A stretch of 64,000 nt of DNA. It comes from Asticcacaulis tiandongensis. Its GTDB lineage: Bacteria; Pseudomonadota; Alphaproteobacteria; Caulobacterales; Caulobacteraceae. Made by a program: the position numbers and the translations under genes. The notes under the pieces were generated by a model. That model worked only from the letters and a program-made list of their open reading frames with translations, was not told the DNA's origin and made no database searches. The stretch lies in contig NZ_SSBC01000010.1 in NCBI RefSeq assembly GCF_006475605.1, positions 868,001 to 932,000 of the forward strand, in the 5' to 3' direction. How positions within the stretch are numbered: the first letter of the stretch is position 1; each line of letters starts with the position of its first letter. This document shows positions 43,573-57,668 of this stretch, one piece after another.

Positions 43573-43971
43573 TTAGTAGACGCGGACGAGGACTTCGCCG
43601 CCGACGTTATTTTCGCGGGCTGCGTTGTCAGACATGACGCCTTTGGGCGTGGACAGGATCGAGATGCCGAGGCCGTTCTTAATAGGCTTCAGATCTTTGA
43701 TCGATGAATAGACGCGACGACCGGGCTTTGATACACGGGCGATTTCCGCGATGACCGGCTGACCGTCGAAGTACTTCAGTTCGATTTCGAACTGCGGGAA
43801 TTCACCCGGTACTTCCAGCAGCGAATAGCCACGGATATAGCCTTCGTCACGCAGAACGTCCAGAACGCGCGCACGCAGCTTGGAAGCCGGTGTGAGCAAC
43901 TTGGAGCGCTTGCGGGTAGCCGCGTTCTTGATACGAGCGATCAGGTCGCTTAAGGGATCAGAGATAAACAT
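43573..43971 (-). CDS. rpsH: Ribosomal protein S8
   Basis: 132 residues with the N-terminal [14 protein letters not shown] and the C-terminal [19 protein letters not shown] of S8, a central-domain 16S rRNA binder. In E. coli S8 also represses the spc mRNA at rplE; no equivalent leader was checked here. Confidence 0.98.
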   Translation of the reverse strand: MFISDPLSDLIARIKNAATRKRSKLLTPASKLRARVLDVLRDEGYIRGYSLLEVPGEFPQFEIELKYFDGQPVIAEIARVSKPGRRVYSSIKDLKPIKNGLGISILSTPKGVMSDNAARENNVGGEVLVRVY

Positions 43972-43986
43972 GTGTCTTTTTCTCCC

Positions 43987-44292
43987 TTACCAGCTAGCTT
44001 TGGTCATGCCGGGGATTTGCCCTTCGTTGGCAAGCTTGCGCAACGAAATACGGCTCATCTTGAGCTTGCGGTAAAAAGCGCGAGGGCGACCGGTGACTTC
44101 ACAGCGGTTACGGATGCGCGTAGGCGCCGAGTTGCGGGGCAGCTTGGCCAGTTTCAGACGGGCAGCGAAGCGTTCTTCCAGCGGAAGCGACTCGTCAGTA
44201 GCGATGGCCTTCAGCTCAGCGCGCTTGGCGGCGAACTTCTCAACCAGGGCCTTGACGGCTTCGTTGCGATTGACAGCAGATTTCTTTGCCAT
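43987..44292 (-). CDS. rpsN: Ribosomal protein S14 (zinc-independent form)
   Basis: 101 residues, the long form. It has only one cysteine ([16 protein letters not shown]), so the four-cysteine zinc site is absent. The C-terminus [22 protein letters not shown] is typical. It lies between rplE and rpsH. Confidence 0.98.
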   Translation of the reverse strand: MAKKSAVNRNEAVKALVEKFAAKRAELKAIATDESLPLEERFAARLKLAKLPRNSAPTRIRNRCEVTGRPRAFYRKLKMSRISLRKLANEGQIPGMTKASW

Positions 44293-44310
44293 TGTGTTCT
44301 TTCTCCCGCC

Positions 44311-44871
44311 TTAGTTCGTGAACGGGAACTGGAAGTGCTTCAGAAGCGCCTTGGCTTCCTGGTCATTTCCGGCCGTGGTGCACACAACGATATCCATGCC
44401 CCACATCTGGTCGATCTGATCGTAATTGATTTCAGGGAACACGATGTGTTCCTTGAGGCCCATGGCGTAGTTGCCACGACCGTCAAACGAATTACCGTTC
44501 AGACCACGGAAGTCCTTCACACGCGGCAGCGCGATGGTGATCAGGCGGTCAAGGAATTCGTACATACGATCCTTACGCAGGGTCACCTTGGCACCGACGA
44601 TCATACCTTCACGCAGCTTGAAGCCGGCGATGGACTGACGGGCGCGGGTTGGTGCAGGCTTCTGGCCAGTGATAGCCGCCAGATCGCGGATAGCGGACTG
44701 AACCTTCTTGGAGTCAGCCACAGCTTCACCGATACCCATGTTCACGACGATCTTGTCGAGTTTCGGGATCTGCATGTCGTTAGTGTAACCGAACTCGGCC
44801 TTCAGTGCGTCACGGATGGACTCGATGTAGACCTGCTTGGCACGAGGCGTATATTTTTGAGCATCAGCCAT
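44311..44871 (-). CDS. rplE: Ribosomal protein L5
   Basis: 186 residues from the ATG at 44871, chosen over one three codons earlier because GGGAG is then about nine bases upstream. Landmarks are [16 protein letters not shown] and [11 protein letters not shown]. It binds 5S rRNA and contacts tRNA. The start overlaps the rplX stop. Confidence 0.96.
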   Translation of the reverse strand: MADAQKYTPRAKQVYIESIRDALKAEFGYTNDMQIPKLDKIVVNMGIGEAVADSKKVQSAIRDLAAITGQKPAPTRARQSIAGFKLREGMIVGAKVTLRKDRMYEFLDRLITIALPRVKDFRGLNGNSFDGRGNYAMGLKEHIVFPEINYDQIDQMWGMDIVVCTTAGNDQEAKALLKHFQFPFTN

Positions 44872-45178
44872 TGATGACATCTCCCGTCGTCTTGGCGAAA
44901 CGTACCTTCTTGTCGCCCTCAAGGCGGAAACCAACGCGGGTTGGCTTGCCGTTGGCGTCAACGATAGAGACGTTGGAAACATCAATAGCGGCTTCTTTGT
45001 TCACAATGCCACCCTGCGGGTTAGCCTGCGACGCACGGGTATGACGCTGAACGACAGCGACGCCCTGAACCACAACGCGGTTCTCAGAAGGGATAACCTT
45101 CAGGACGGTGCCCTGACGGCCCTTGTCCTTGCCCGAAAGCACGACGACCTTGTCGCCTTTTTTGATCTTGGCAGCCAT
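44864..45178 (-). CDS. rplX: Ribosomal protein L24
   Basis: 104 residues with a KOW motif ([19 protein letters not shown]) and [13 protein letters not shown]. It initiates 50S assembly. Two bases separate it from rplN; its end overlaps the start of rplE. Confidence 0.98.
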   Translation of the reverse strand: MAAKIKKGDKVVVLSGKDKGRQGTVLKVIPSENRVVVQGVAVVQRHTRASQANPQGGIVNKEAAIDVSNVSIVDANGKPTRVGFRLEGDKKVRFAKTTGDVING

Positions 45179-45180
45179 GA

Positions 45181-45549
45181 TCAGATGACCTCCGGAGCCA
45201 GCGAAATGATCTTCATGTGGTTCTTGGCGCGCAGTTCACGCGGCACTGGACCGAAGATACGCGTGCCGATAGGCTCGCTCGACTTGTTAACGATGACGGC
45301 AGCGTTGGTGTCGAAGCGGATCACGGATCCGTCCTTGCGCTGAATGTCCTTGGACGTACGCACGACGATAGCGCGCAGAACGTCGCCTTTTTTCACGCGA
45401 CCGCGTGGAATGGCTTCCTTAACCGAGACAACGATCAGGTCACCCACCGAGGCGTAACGGCGCTTAGAGCCGCCCAACACCTTGATGCACATGACCCGGC
45501 GTGCGCCCGAATTGTCGGCCACTTCCAGATTAGTCTGCATCTGAATCAT
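45181..45549 (-). CDS. rplN: Ribosomal protein L14
   Basis: 122 residues, [18 protein letters not shown] and [20 protein letters not shown]. It is the first gene of the spc operon, after a 306-base gap from rpsQ. Confidence 0.98.
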   Translation of the reverse strand: MIQMQTNLEVADNSGARRVMCIKVLGGSKRRYASVGDLIVVSVKEAIPRGRVKKGDVLRAIVVRTSKDIQRKDGSVIRFDTNAAVIVNKSSEPIGTRIFGPVPRELRAKNHMKIISLAPEVI

Positions 45550-45855
45550 GGTTCAAACTTTCAAAAATCCCGTGCTCTCCCCGTCCCTTTTGTAAAAGGT
45601 ACGGATACCGCACGATAACGATAGTGATTCCGAAGAAGCGGGCCTTAAAGCCCATTTCTCCAAAATAAGCAAACGGAAAAATGCCCGACGAATCCGTTCC
45701 GGTATATTTACCGGAAGTTTCGCGAGCATTTTGCCAGATCAGCAGGTGTGAAGGGTATTCAGGTTGCCCTGAACCGTCTCACAGATTGCTATTCAAGACA
45801 GGCATAAACCCCAAAAACGGATAGCCGCTTCGGGGTTACGCTTAGGCCTTGTCCC
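45550..45855 (-). other. S10/spc operon boundary: terminator-like and dyad hairpins
   Basis: No gene is seen in these 306 bases. AACCCC/GGGGTT around 45812-45837 forms a stem just after rpsQ, probably the S10 operon terminator. TTCCGGTA/TACCGGAA (45697-45716) is a perfect eight-base dyad with a four-base loop. The spc promoter should lie between it and rplN. E. coli has an operon boundary at the same place. Confidence 0.6.
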
Positions 45856-46095
45856 TTAGGCGACTTCCTTCGGAAGTACTTCCCAGGTCTTAAGCTTCGA
45901 CTTAGGGGCCGTTTCTACGATACGGGCCTTTTCGCCGGTCTTGTAATCGTTGTTCTCGTCATGGGCGTGGTAGCGCTTGGAAACACGAACCGGCTTTTTG
46001 AAAAGCGGGTGCATAACCGTACGTTCCACCTTCACGACGATGGTCTTGTTGCCTTTATCAGAGACGACCAGACCTTCAAGTATACGCTTGGGCAT
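45856..46095 (-). CDS. rpsQ: Ribosomal protein S17
   Basis: 79 residues, [18 protein letters not shown] and [19 protein letters not shown], typical of S17, a 16S rRNA 5'-domain protein. It is the last gene of the S10 operon here, nine bases after rpmC. Confidence 0.98.
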   Translation of the reverse strand: MPKRILEGLVVSDKGNKTIVVKVERTVMHPLFKKPVRVSKRYHAHDENNDYKTGEKARIVETAPKSKLKTWEVLPKEVA

Positions 46096-46104
46096 GGGTT
46101 TTCC

Positions 46105-46296
46105 TTACGCCTTCTGAGCAGACAGGAGCGTCTGAATGCGGGCGATGTCCTTGCGGACTTCGTTCACGCGGTGGGTCTTTTCAAGTTGCCCTGTTGCCTT
46201 TTGGAAGCGCAGGTTGAACTGCTCTTTCTTGAGGTTCAGAAGGGTTTCTTGCAACTGGTCGGGGGTCTTGCCCCGGAGGTCGGCGATCTTCGTCAT
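46105..46296 (-). CDS. rpmC: Ribosomal protein L29
   Basis: 63 residues, helical, with [25 protein letters not shown]-type helix (landmark [18 protein letters not shown]) and [15 protein letters not shown]. It sits at the tunnel exit and binds trigger factor and SRP with L23. Three bases from rplP. Confidence 0.98.
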   Translation of the reverse strand: MTKIADLRGKTPDQLQETLLNLKKEQFNLRFQKATGQLEKTHRVNEVRKDIARIQTLLSAQKA

Positions 46297-46299
46297 GAC

Positions 46300-46740
46300 T
46301 TACTCCGCAGCCTCAGCCGGCAGGAAGCCAGCGTCAAGACGGGTCACAACGCGGGTACGCACCGGAAGCTTGGCTGCGCCAAGACGCAGGGCTTCACGCG
46401 CGACATCGTCCGGCACACCGTCGATTTCAAACAGGATACGGCCCGGAGCGACGCGTGCCGCCCAGTAATCAACCGCGCCCTTACCTTTACCCATCCGAAC
46501 TTCGGCAGGCTTGCCCGTTACAGGCAGGTCAGGGAAAATACGAATCCATACACGGCCCTGACGCTTCATTTGACGCGTGATGGCACGACGGCAGGCTTCG
46601 ATCTGACGGGCGGTGATGCGCTCAGGCTCAACCGTCTTCAGGCCGTAGGAACCAAAGTTCAGCGTGAAGCCGCCCTTGGCATTACCGTGAATACGACCTT
46701 TGAAGGCCTTCCGGTATTTAGTGCGCTTAGGAAGCAGCAT
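46300..46740 (-). CDS. rplP: Ribosomal protein L16
   Basis: 146 residues, [16 protein letters not shown] and [20 protein letters not shown]. It supports the tRNA-binding sites of the 50S subunit. Five bases follow rpsC. Confidence 0.98.
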   Translation of the reverse strand: MLLPKRTKYRKAFKGRIHGNAKGGFTLNFGSYGLKTVEPERITARQIEACRRAITRQMKRQGRVWIRIFPDLPVTGKPAEVRMGKGKGAVDYWAARVAPGRILFEIDGVPDDVAREALRLGAAKLPVRTRVVTRLDAGFLPAEAAE

Positions 46741-46745
46741 AGCTC

Positions 46746-47498
46746 TTAGGCCTCCTTGTTATTGCGGTCACGGCGTGGACCACGATTGCGGTCGGAACGC
46801 TCGGGACGCTCGCTCGACGACGGGCCGGAAGCCTCAACCGCCCAGCGCTTATCTTGCGCGAACGGATCATGCTCAAGCACTTCGCCTTTGAAAATCCATA
46901 CCTTAACGCCGATGATGCCATAGGTCGTCAAAGCTTCGGCAAAACCGAAATCGATGTCAGCACGCAGGGTGTGCAAAGGCACGCGGCCTTCACGGTACCA
47001 TTCCATCCGTGCGATTTCCGCGCCGCCGAGACGACCCGAAAGGTTCATACGGATACCCTTGGCACCCAGACGCATAGCGGACTGGATCGAACGCTTCATG
47101 GCACGACGGAAAGCCACACGACGCTCAAGCTGCTGCGCGATAGATTCGGCAACCAGCTGAGAGTCAACTTCCGGCTTACGGATTTCAACCAGGTTCAGGA
47201 ACACTTCACCATCAGTGATGGTCGAAACGTCCTTACGCAGCTTGTCAATGTCCGCGCCTTTTTTACCAATGACGACACCCGGACGGGCGGCATAGATGGT
47301 GATGCGGCACTTCTTGTGCGGACGCTCGATGATGATACGCGATACACCAGCGGCGTTCAGCTTTTCCTTCAGCACCTTACGGATCTTGAGATCCTGATGC
47401 AGAAGCTTGGCATATTCACCACGGGCAGCGAACCAGCGCGAATCCCAGGTACGGTTGACGCCAAGGCGCAGACCGATCGGATTAACTTTCTGACCCAT
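46746..47498 (-). CDS. rpsC: Ribosomal protein S3
   Basis: 250 residues with [20 protein letters not shown], the KH domain ([17 protein letters not shown]) and [19 protein letters not shown]. The C-terminus is a charged Arg/Asp/Glu-rich tail. It forms the mRNA entry pore. It overlaps rplV by one base (TAATG). Confidence 0.98.
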   Translation of the reverse strand: MGQKVNPIGLRLGVNRTWDSRWFAARGEYAKLLHQDLKIRKVLKEKLNAAGVSRIIIERPHKKCRITIYAARPGVVIGKKGADIDKLRKDVSTITDGEVFLNLVEIRKPEVDSQLVAESIAQQLERRVAFRRAMKRSIQSAMRLGAKGIRMNLSGRLGGAEIARMEWYREGRVPLHTLRADIDFGFAEALTTYGIIGVKVWIFKGEVLEHDPFAQDKRWAVEASGPSSSERPERSDRNRGPRRDRNNKEA

Positions 47499-47881
47499 TA
47501 CGCAGCCTCCGCGCCAAGTTCACGAACGACGATCGTCAGTTCAGAGAACGGTTTCAGGATACGCGAAGAACGACCGCGTGCGCGGGACGCAAAACGCTTC
47601 ATCACCAGACCCTTGCCGACGAAAGCTTCGGCAACGACCAGATTGTCGATATCGAGATTGTGGTTGTTCTCGGCATTCGACACCGCCGAATAGAGCGCCT
47701 TGCGGACGTCCTTGGCGATACGCTTGTGAGAAAACTCAAGCTCGTTAAGCGCGCGCTGAACGCGCAGGCCACGGATCGAAGCGGCAACCAGGTTCAGCTT
47801 GCGTGGGCTGATGCGGATAGACACCAGCTTCACGCGCGCTTCATTGGCGGCAACACGACGAGGATTTTTTGTCTGTGACAT
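47498..47881 (-). CDS. rplV: Ribosomal protein L22
   Basis: 127 residues, [20 protein letters not shown] and the tunnel loop near [15 protein letters not shown]. Its beta-hairpin lines the exit tunnel. It follows rpsS by two bases. Confidence 0.98.
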   Translation of the reverse strand: MSQTKNPRRVAANEARVKLVSIRISPRKLNLVAASIRGLRVQRALNELEFSHKRIAKDVRKALYSAVSNAENNHNLDIDNLVVAEAFVGKGLVMKRFASRARGRSSRILKPFSELTIVVRELGAEAA

Positions 47882-47883
47882 GA

Positions 47884-48162
47884 CTACTTCCTCTTGGCCT
47901 TCTTGTCAGCTGCGTGGCCGGGGAAATTCCGCGTAGGCGAAAATTCACCGAACTTCATGCCTACCATGTCTTCCGACACGATCACTGGCACATGCTTCTG
48001 ACCATTATAAACTGCGATCGTCAGGCCCACGAACTGGGGCATGATGACCGAACGCCGCGACCACGTCTTGATGACGTCCTTGCGGCCCGAGTCCAGTGCA
48101 GCCTCTGCCTTCTTAAGCAGATGACCGTCAACAAAAGGACCTTTCCATACGGAACGTGCCAT
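47884..48162 (-). CDS. rpsS: Ribosomal protein S19
   Basis: 92 residues, [32 protein letters not shown] and [19 protein letters not shown]. It is a 30S head protein that bridges to the 50S subunit. Three bases follow rplB. Confidence 0.98.
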   Translation of the reverse strand: MARSVWKGPFVDGHLLKKAEAALDSGRKDVIKTWSRRSVIMPQFVGLTIAVYNGQKHVPVIVSEDMVGMKFGEFSPTRNFPGHAADKKAKRK

Positions 48163-48165
48163 GGG

Positions 48166-49002
48166 TTAGCGAGCCTTCTTAACGTGACGCGAACGGATAA
48201 TGTACTTGTCCGTCGCTTTGTTGGTACGGGTTTTGCGGCCCTTGGTGGGTTTACCCCACGGGGTCACAGGGTTACGACCACCCGATGTCCGGCCTTCACC
48301 ACCACCGTGCGGGTGGTCGATCGGGTTCATGGCCACACCACGAACATGCGGACGCCAGCCCTTGTGACGGGCGCGACCGGCCTTGCCGAGGCTTTGGTTC
48401 ATGTGGTCAGGGTTGGAAACGGCACCGACGGTAGCGATACAGGTATCGAGCACCGTGCGCAGTTCGCCCGAACCCAGACGGATCTGGGCGTAACCGGCGT
48501 CACGACCCACCAGCTGAGCATAGGCACCAGCCGAACGAGCCAGCTGACCACCCTTAAGTGGCTTCAGCTCGATATTGTGGATGATCGTACCTATAGGCAG
48601 CGAACGCAGGGGCGCAGCGTTACCTGGCTTCACGTCAACCTTTTCCGAAGCGATGATATTATCACCGACCTTCAGACGCTGCGGTGCAAGGATATATGCC
48701 TTTTCACCATCAGCATAGTTGATGAGCGCGATAAACGCGGTGCGGTTCGGGTCATATTCCAGACGCTCTACCGTGCCGACAACGTCGAACTTGCGACGCT
48801 TGAAGTCGATGATACGGTAAAGCTTCTTCGCGCCACCGCCGCGGAAGCGGACAGCGATGCGGCCACCGGCGCCACGGCCACCAGACTTGGTGAGACCTTC
48901 AACCAGTGACTTTTCCGGACGGCCCTTGTGCAGGTCGGAACGGTCAACAAGAACCAGTTCGCGACGGCCCGGCGAGGTCGGATTGTAATGCTTTAAAGCC
49001 AT
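48166..49002 (-). CDS. rplB: Ribosomal protein L2
   Basis: 278 residues. Landmarks are [37 protein letters not shown] (conserved histidine near the peptidyl-transferase centre) and [11 protein letters not shown]. It is required for subunit association. Confidence 0.98.
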   Translation of the reverse strand: MALKHYNPTSPGRRELVLVDRSDLHKGRPEKSLVEGLTKSGGRGAGGRIAVRFRGGGAKKLYRIIDFKRRKFDVVGTVERLEYDPNRTAFIALINYADGEKAYILAPQRLKVGDNIIASEKVDVKPGNAAPLRSLPIGTIIHNIELKPLKGGQLARSAGAYAQLVGRDAGYAQIRLGSGELRTVLDTCIATVGAVSNPDHMNQSLGKAGRARHKGWRPHVRGVAMNPIDHPHGGGEGRTSGGRNPVTPWGKPTKGRKTRTNKATDKYIIRSRHVKKAR

Positions 49003-49017
49003 TGTTCAAACCTCTCC

Positions 49018-49314
49018 TTACAAGCCAGTCGTGATGTCGATTGACTCGCCATCCTGAAGGGTGACGATAGCCTTTTTGACATCGACGCGACGGCCCATGA
49101 TGCCTTTGAAGCGCTTAGTCTTGCCCTTCGTGACAACCGTGTTCACCTTCACAACCTTCTTGCCGTAGATAGCTTCGATGGCCGAGGCGATTTCGTCCTT
49201 TGACGAATCGAGCGCCACTTTGAAGACAACCTTGTTCTGCTCGGAAAGCAGGGTCGACTTTTCAGTGATGTGTGGCGACAGGATGACGTCGTAATTGCGG
49301 ATAGTAGCAGCCAT
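49018..49314 (-). CDS. rplW: Ribosomal protein L23
   Basis: 98 residues from the ATG at 49314 ([20 protein letters not shown]). The [18 protein letters not shown] region is typical. It is the main docking site for trigger factor and SRP at the tunnel exit. Four bases separate its start from the rplD stop. Confidence 0.97.
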   Translation of the reverse strand: MAATIRNYDVILSPHITEKSTLLSEQNKVVFKVALDSSKDEIASAIEAIYGKKVVKVNTVVTKGKTKRFKGIMGRRVDVKKAIVTLQDGESIDITTGL

Positions 49315-49318
49315 TTGC

Positions 49319-49954
49319 TTATGCCTCCACAGCGAAGCGAGCTTCGATTGCTTCAACCGCCGCCTTCGTCAGAACCAGCTTTTCGCGGCGCAGGATGTCA
49401 TAGACATTCAGGCCTGCGTTTGGCAGGACGTCGATATTGGGGATGTTGCGCGAAGCCAGCGCAAAGTTGTTGTCAACTTCAGGGCCAGCAATGAACAGAG
49501 CATTCTTAAGACCGAGCGCTTCGAACTGGGCACGCAGCGCGGCTGTCTTCGGAGCCTCAAGGGCGGCCTGATCAAGAATGATCAGCGAGCCGGACTTCAG
49601 CTTGGACGACAGGGCGTGACGCAGACCCAGCGAACGTACCTTCTTCGGCAGGTCGAACGCATGCGAGCGAACAACCGGACCAAAGGCGCGCGAACCGCCG
49701 ACGAATTGCGGCGCACGGCGTGAACCGTGACGCGCTCCGCCAGAGCCTTTTTGCTTGTACATCTTCTTACCCGTACGAGAATTCTCGTTGCGGGTCTGAA
49801 CCTTGTGTGTACCGGCGCGGCGCTTGGCCAGCTGCCAGTTTACGACACGCGACAGGATGTCCGAGCGGATCTCTTCGATGCCGAAAACAGCATCAGACAG
49901 ATCAACCGAACCGGCCTTGCCGTTGTCGAGAGTGATGACGTCGAGTTTTGCCAT
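49319..49954 (-). CDS. rplD: Ribosomal protein L4
   Basis: 211 residues, [39 protein letters not shown]. Its loop lines the exit tunnel. In E. coli L4 also regulates the S10 operon. It follows rplC by two bases. Confidence 0.98.
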   Translation of the reverse strand: MAKLDVITLDNGKAGSVDLSDAVFGIEEIRSDILSRVVNWQLAKRRAGTHKVQTRNENSRTGKKMYKQKGSGGARHGSRRAPQFVGGSRAFGPVVRSHAFDLPKKVRSLGLRHALSSKLKSGSLIILDQAALEAPKTAALRAQFEALGLKNALFIAGPEVDNNFALASRNIPNIDVLPNAGLNVYDILRREKLVLTKAAVEAIEARFAVEA

Positions 49955-49956
49955 AA

Positions 49957-50694
49957 TTATTCAGCTCCCTCTTGCGCAGGAGCTTCCTCAGCAACAGCCG
50001 GAGCGGCTGCGGATTTGAGACCAGCAGGCTTTGGCGCATTTGCCGGAGCCGCCTTCTTCACTGCATCGCGAACCTTGACGTACGAACCTTCAGCACCGGG
50101 AACGGCACCTTTGATGTACACCAGACCACGCTCGGCATCGACACGGACAACCTGAAGGTTCAGGGTCGTTACGGTTTCAACACCGTAGTGACCAGCCATC
50201 TTCTTGCCCTTGAAGACCTTACCCGGATCCTGGCGCTGACCCGTCGAACCGTGCGCACGGTGAGACACCGACACACCGTGGGTAGCGCGCATACCACCGA
50301 AGTTCCAGCGCTTCATGGCACCGGCAAAACCCTTACCGATGGTCGTGCCCTGAATGTCAACGGCCTGACCTTCAACGAAGTGATCCGCCGAAAGCTCGGC
50401 ACCCACTTCAATCAGGTTATCTTCAGAAACGCGGAATTCAGCGAGGATCGCCTTAGGCTCAACCTGAGCCTTGGCAAAACGCTCACGCTCTGGCTTGGAA
50501 ACGTTCTTGGCCTTGCGTACACCGGCACCGAGCTGAACAGCCGTGTAGCCGTCCTTGTCCTTGGTGCGCTGCGCCACAACCTGAAGGCCGTCCAGCGACA
50601 GAACCGTCACAGGCACATGGTTGCCATCAGCATCGAAGTAGCGGGTCATGCCCAGCTTGCGGGCGAGAAGTCCTGTTCTTACGGAATTCGTCAT
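49957..50694 (-). CDS. rplC: Ribosomal protein L3
   Basis: 245 residues from the ATG at 50694 ([20 protein letters not shown]). The [20 protein letters not shown] region with conserved glutamine site [20 protein letters not shown] (split) identifies L3. The C-terminal tail is Ala/Pro/Glu-rich, a lineage extension. 13 bases follow rpsJ. Confidence 0.97.
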   Translation of the reverse strand: MTNSVRTGLLARKLGMTRYFDADGNHVPVTVLSLDGLQVVAQRTKDKDGYTAVQLGAGVRKAKNVSKPERERFAKAQVEPKAILAEFRVSEDNLIEVGAELSADHFVEGQAVDIQGTTIGKGFAGAMKRWNFGGMRATHGVSVSHRAHGSTGQRQDPGKVFKGKKMAGHYGVETVTTLNLQVVRVDAERGLVYIKGAVPGAEGSYVKVRDAVKKAAPANAPKPAGLKSAAAPAVAEEAPAQEGAE

Positions 50695-50707
50695 GATCAG
50701 GCCCGCC

Positions 50708-51025
50708 TTAAATCTTGATCTCGACGTCCACACCTGCCGACAGGTCGAGCTTCATCAGCGCGTCCACAGTCTGCGGGGTAGGATCGACGATATCGAGTAC
50801 GCGCTTATGCGTACGGATTTCAAACTGCTCGCGGGATTTCTTGTCCACGTGCGGCGAACGGTTAACGGTGAAACGCTCGATCAGCGTCGGCAGAGGGATA
50901 GGCCCCCGCACAGTAGCACCGGTTCTCTTGGCCGTATTGACGATTTCGCGTGTGGAATGGTCCAGTACGCGGTGATCGAAGGCCTTGAGCCGTATGCGGA
51001 TATTCTGACGATCCATGTCGCTCAT
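50708..51025 (-). CDS. rpsJ: Ribosomal protein S10
   Basis: 105 residues, [20 protein letters not shown] and [20 protein letters not shown]. An ATG three codons later (51016) is an equally plausible start. S10 is also the NusE antitermination factor. It is the first gene of the S10 operon. Confidence 0.97.
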   Translation of the reverse strand: MSDMDRQNIRIRLKAFDHRVLDHSTREIVNTAKRTGATVRGPIPLPTLIERFTVNRSPHVDKKSREQFEIRTHKRVLDIVDPTPQTVDALMKLDLSAGVDVEIKI

Positions 51026-51363
51026 AATCCAAGTTAAAGGGTTTGCGTATCCCGCGTCCGTTGAACCATTTCAAAGACCAGCTTCGATCTCTTAAACGCA
51101 AGACCGACGCGATATCCGCAAAAACAAAGCCCCTGCAAGGTCACCCTTGCACGGGCCATTCGGAAAACAGATAATGTCGCTTAAGATTTAAACGCCGTTA
51201 CCGGTTTAATTTCGTGGTTTTAAATCGCGTCTGACCCATAGGGCCACAGCCGATCTAACCGAGGTGGCGTATATGCCGAACTCAAAGCCCCCCGTCAAGC
51301 CCCTCCCTGCGCATTTTCCTTTGTTTCTTAAAGATACGCGAAATTGCCCTCACCCTGACCAGC
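51026..51363 (-). promoter_or_regulatory. S10 operon leader region
   Basis: 338 bases without a gene, holding the S10 promoter and leader. TGCAAGG and CCTTGCA (51135-51151) form a seven-base-pair hairpin. Nothing matches the enterobacterial L4-binding leader by eye. Confidence 0.45.
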
Positions 51364-52506
51364 CTACGCTGCCCGCAACCGGCTGAGCGCGCGTCGAACC
51401 AGTCCGCGAAACGCCTCGCGCTTTCCCTCGGCTTCAGTTTCACAGGCCCGAATAATACGCATCCGGCGGCTCAATGATAACCGCACGGCCGCCACCCTGG
51501 TTTTGGCGACCGGCGTCACCGCCTCTACCGTATCCGCCATCAGGCTGAGAATCGGCGTCTGCGCACTTACACTGCCCTCAAGGCACACAGGCCCCGGCGA
51601 GGTCATGGTGTGTTTGTACCCCTCCCCGCCCGCACCGAAATCGACCTGGGTTATACCGCGCGCCGCCATATATTCCATGATCCCCAGCGACAGCAATATA
51701 CCAGGACTATAGCGCTGATACGACTCCGCATAGGCCGGAAACCACAGATGCAACACCGAACCGTTCAGCAGGCAGATTTCCGCCGCCACCAGCTCATCAC
51801 CATTATGCAGCGTACCTACCCGCAGGCCATAGTCTGCGTCAGTAATCTGCGCCAACTGCATCAGCAACTCAAAGGTCCAGCCGCAGGCAAACACATCATG
51901 CATGCCCGACCGGATATATTGCTCGCGCTTAAGCTCAGTCACCCAGCGTAAAACCTCAGGCGTGACCGTACCAAACGCAAAGCTGAACCCGCCGAAATCC
52001 TTTTCGACATTGCGCTGGCAACGCGCGACATTCTTATAAAACTTGACGCTTTCCGCCGAATGCCGCGCCAGATAGGCCTCATAGCCCGCAGACAAATCCG
52101 CCACCTGTGAAATAAGCTCAACCGTCTTTCCGGCCCCATTCAGCTTGCCCACCCATCCGGCATATTCCAGACGCGTCGCCCCCAAAAGCTTCAGCAGCTT
52201 ACGGTAGTTGATCTCAATATCCGAAGTCGTAATCAGCCCGTGATAATCACTCATCGGCGCACCGAGCGGCTGCAGGGTCTTGCCACGTATCTGATAGGGC
52301 AGATAACCGATCACCCGCCCCTCATTATCCTTCAGGCGGGCAATACGCGCTTCCGGCACCACACGGCCCGCGACCTGCGCATAACGCACATCGAAATACG
52401 GCCCCTTCAGATCGTCACGCGCCGCTACAAAAGACTGCCACAGAGCGATGTCTTCCGCGGAAATATCTTCGGGCTTTATTATATCGACACTTGCCGGGTT
52501 AGGCAT
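51364..52506 (-). CDS. GNAT/FemAB-type acetyltransferase (CelD/BcsL-like)
   Basis: 380 residues of two GNAT-like halves. Landmarks are YLPYQIRGKTLQPLGAPMSDYHG in part (LQPLGAPMSDYHG), YLARHSAESVKFYKNVARC and the C-terminal VDFGAGGEGYKHTM, typical of PF13480-type acyltransferases linked to cellulose, exopolysaccharide or holdfast synthesis. It is cytosolic. It lies between tuf and rpsJ, which are usually adjacent, with no other polysaccharide gene nearby. A basic C-terminal tail (AFRGLVRRALSRLRAA) may contact membranes. Confidence 0.82.
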   Translation of the reverse strand: MPNPASVDIIKPEDISAEDIALWQSFVAARDDLKGPYFDVRYAQVAGRVVPEARIARLKDNEGRVIGYLPYQIRGKTLQPLGAPMSDYHGLITTSDIEINYRKLLKLLGATRLEYAGWVGKLNGAGKTVELISQVADLSAGYEAYLARHSAESVKFYKNVARCQRNVEKDFGGFSFAFGTVTPEVLRWVTELKREQYIRSGMHDVFACGWTFELLMQLAQITDADYGLRVGTLHNGDELVAAEICLLNGSVLHLWFPAYAESYQRYSPGILLSLGIMEYMAARGITQVDFGAGGEGYKHTMTSPGPVCLEGSVSAQTPILSLMADTVEAVTPVAKTRVAAVRLSLSRRMRIIRACETEAEGKREAFRGLVRRALSRLRAA

Positions 52507-52647
52507 GGGGCCTCCTGTTTTCAGAACGAATTATACAGAAACGGGTTTAAATGCCCCTAACAGAAACAGAAAATCCCCCTATATCTCCCTCCCCCCCCTG
52601 AGGAGAGGGTTGGGGTGTGGGGCAGTTCCGTACCACCTGCCCCTAAC

Positions 52648-52700
52648 TTCCCTCCGCCCAGCTTTGCGGGGAGGTGGCCCGAAGGGCCGGAGGGGTATCT
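52648..52700. repeat. Family A double-hairpin repeat
   Basis: TTCCCTCCGCCCAGC...GCGGGGAGGTGG, then CCCGAAGGGCC as variable hairpin, then GGAGGGGTATCTTA. A degenerate second copy (CTCCCTCC...GAGGAGAGGGTTGGGG) precedes it at 52585-52617. Confidence 0.7.
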
Positions 52701-52728
52701 TAAGGATCGCAGTAACAAGACGCCTCAC

Positions 52729-52877
52729 GCAGGGTCTTGGACCCTGCACCCATCAGCCCCGAGGCAAGTGGCGCTTTCCAAACCAACAAAAACCCCCGCC
52801 GGATTGCTCTGGCGGGGGTTAATTGTATTCAAGGCTGACACCTGCGCCCTGTTACGGGTGCAGGGTCGCGACCCTGC
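52729..52877. repeat. Family B paired inverted repeat (copy 2)
   Basis: The left arm is GCAGGGTCTTGGACCCTGC then ACCCATCAGCCCCGAGG; the right arm is GGGTGCAGGGTCGCGACCCTGC (in parts). The right arm ends immediately before the tuf stop codon. The tuf terminator lies inside the element. Confidence 0.8.
52791..52820 (-). terminator. tuf terminator
   Basis: AACCCCCGCC pairs perfectly with GGCGGGGGTT around a ten-base loop; on the minus strand TTTTTGTTGG follows. It lies within the family B element after tuf. Confidence 0.8.
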
Positions 52878-54068
<1,191 letters not shown>

Positions 54069-54136
54069 TTCAAATCCCCGCGCATCGCGCGGGCCTTCAC
54101 TCGGTTAGGGGTTGATAGGTGCTGTTTAAGGTGTGC

Positions 54137-54167
54137 TGGCCCGTAGCATAACTAAAGCCACGGGCCA
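54137..54167. other. Stem-loop between fusA and tuf
   Basis: TGGCCCGT is perfectly inverted as ACGGGCCA across a 15-base loop. There is no clear T-tract on the minus strand, so it is more likely a pause, processing or stability element than a terminator. Confidence 0.55.
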
Positions 54168-54179
54168 ACAGGTTTTTAT

Positions 54180-56258
<2,079 letters not shown>

Positions 56259-56299
56259 GTTGGGCCTCAGTTCAGAAAAGGGGATAAGTAAAAAGCAGA

Positions 56300-56337
56300 C
56301 GCGGGCAGGCTCTTAAATCTGTTAAGAACCGCCCGCG
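56300..56337. other. Long stem-loop between rpsG and fusA
   Basis: CGCGGGC...TCTTAA pairs with TTAAGA...GCCCGCG, about 15 pairs with single mismatches and a five-base loop. On the minus strand CTTTTTACTT follows only after several bases, so termination would be weak. Confidence 0.55.
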
Positions 56338-56387
56338 CGTTAAAGCCATTCTGCGACAGGGCTGTGACAGCCCCGCCCACAAAGACC

Positions 56388-56873
<486 letters not shown>

Positions 56874-57245
56874 TTATTTCGGGCGCTTCGCACCGTAGTG
56901 CGAACGACGTTGCTTACGGTTCTTAACGCCTTGCGTATCGAGTACGCCGCGCAGGATGTGGTAACGCACACCGGGAAGGTCCTTCACGCGGCCGCCGCGG
57001 ATCAGAACAACAGAGTGTTCCTGAAGGTTGTGGCCTTCACCGGGGATGTAGCACACCGATTCGATACCCGTCGTCAGGCGCACCTTGGCAACCTTACGCA
57101 GAGCCGAGTTAGGCTTCTTAGGGGTCGTGGTATAAACGCGCGTGCAAACGCCGCGACGCTGTGGGCAGCCCTTCAGGGCAGGAACCTTGTTGCGAACCGG
57201 CTTCGGCTTGCGAGGCTTACGGATAAGCTGGTTGATAGTGGGCAT
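56874..57245 (-). CDS. rpsL: Ribosomal protein S12
   Basis: 123 residues, [30 protein letters not shown] and [16 protein letters not shown]. The lysines at the streptomycin sites (42/43 and 87/88) are the susceptible form. It is the first gene of the str operon. Confidence 0.98.
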   Translation of the reverse strand: MPTINQLIRKPRKPKPVRNKVPALKGCPQRRGVCTRVYTTTPKKPNSALRKVAKVRLTTGIESVCYIPGEGHNLQEHSVVLIRGGRVKDLPGVRYHILRGVLDTQGVKNRKQRRSHYGAKRPK

Positions 57246-57523
57246 CGAAACGATGACTTTCTCTATATGATGGAAACCTGTGCCGTTTGGCCGGAGGGTT
57301 TCGGTTGAAATTTTAAAGAAGCCCGCTTAACGACAAACACAAAAGCCGCAACCCGCGCTTTGGGGGTTACGGCGGGCACTCAGGCCCTTGTAAATATCGT
57401 CAGGGGGAAGAACCTTACGGCCCGCCTCCAAAAAAGATTGTGCGGCTATATAGGAGAGTCACCAACCGGTCAAGCGGTGAAAGACACCTCAGGGCCCATA
57501 GCTTCGATGGGGTTTGTTGATTT
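57246..57523 (-). other. str operon leader
   Basis: No gene seen. GCCGCAACCC and GGGTTACGGC (57345-57374) form a stem-loop about 100 bases upstream of rpsL. The promoter of the str operon should lie in this stretch. Confidence 0.45.
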
Positions 57524-57581
57524 TCTCCCTCCTGCTTGCGGGAGGGTGGCGCTTTGCGGAAAGCAAAGTGACGGGAGGGTC
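57524..57581. repeat. Family A double-hairpin repeat
   Basis: CTCCCTCCTGCTTGCGGGAGGG, the variable hairpin GCTTTGCGGAAAGCAAAG, then ACGGGAGGGTCGC. It sits between the GPVRDVP operon and the str operon. Confidence 0.7.
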
Positions 57582-57668
57582 GCTTGCCATAGGGCAAGGC
57601 AGGGAAATATTCCCCGCCATCGCTACGACGACGCCCCCTCCATATGCGCCTACACAAGTGTCTGGCGC

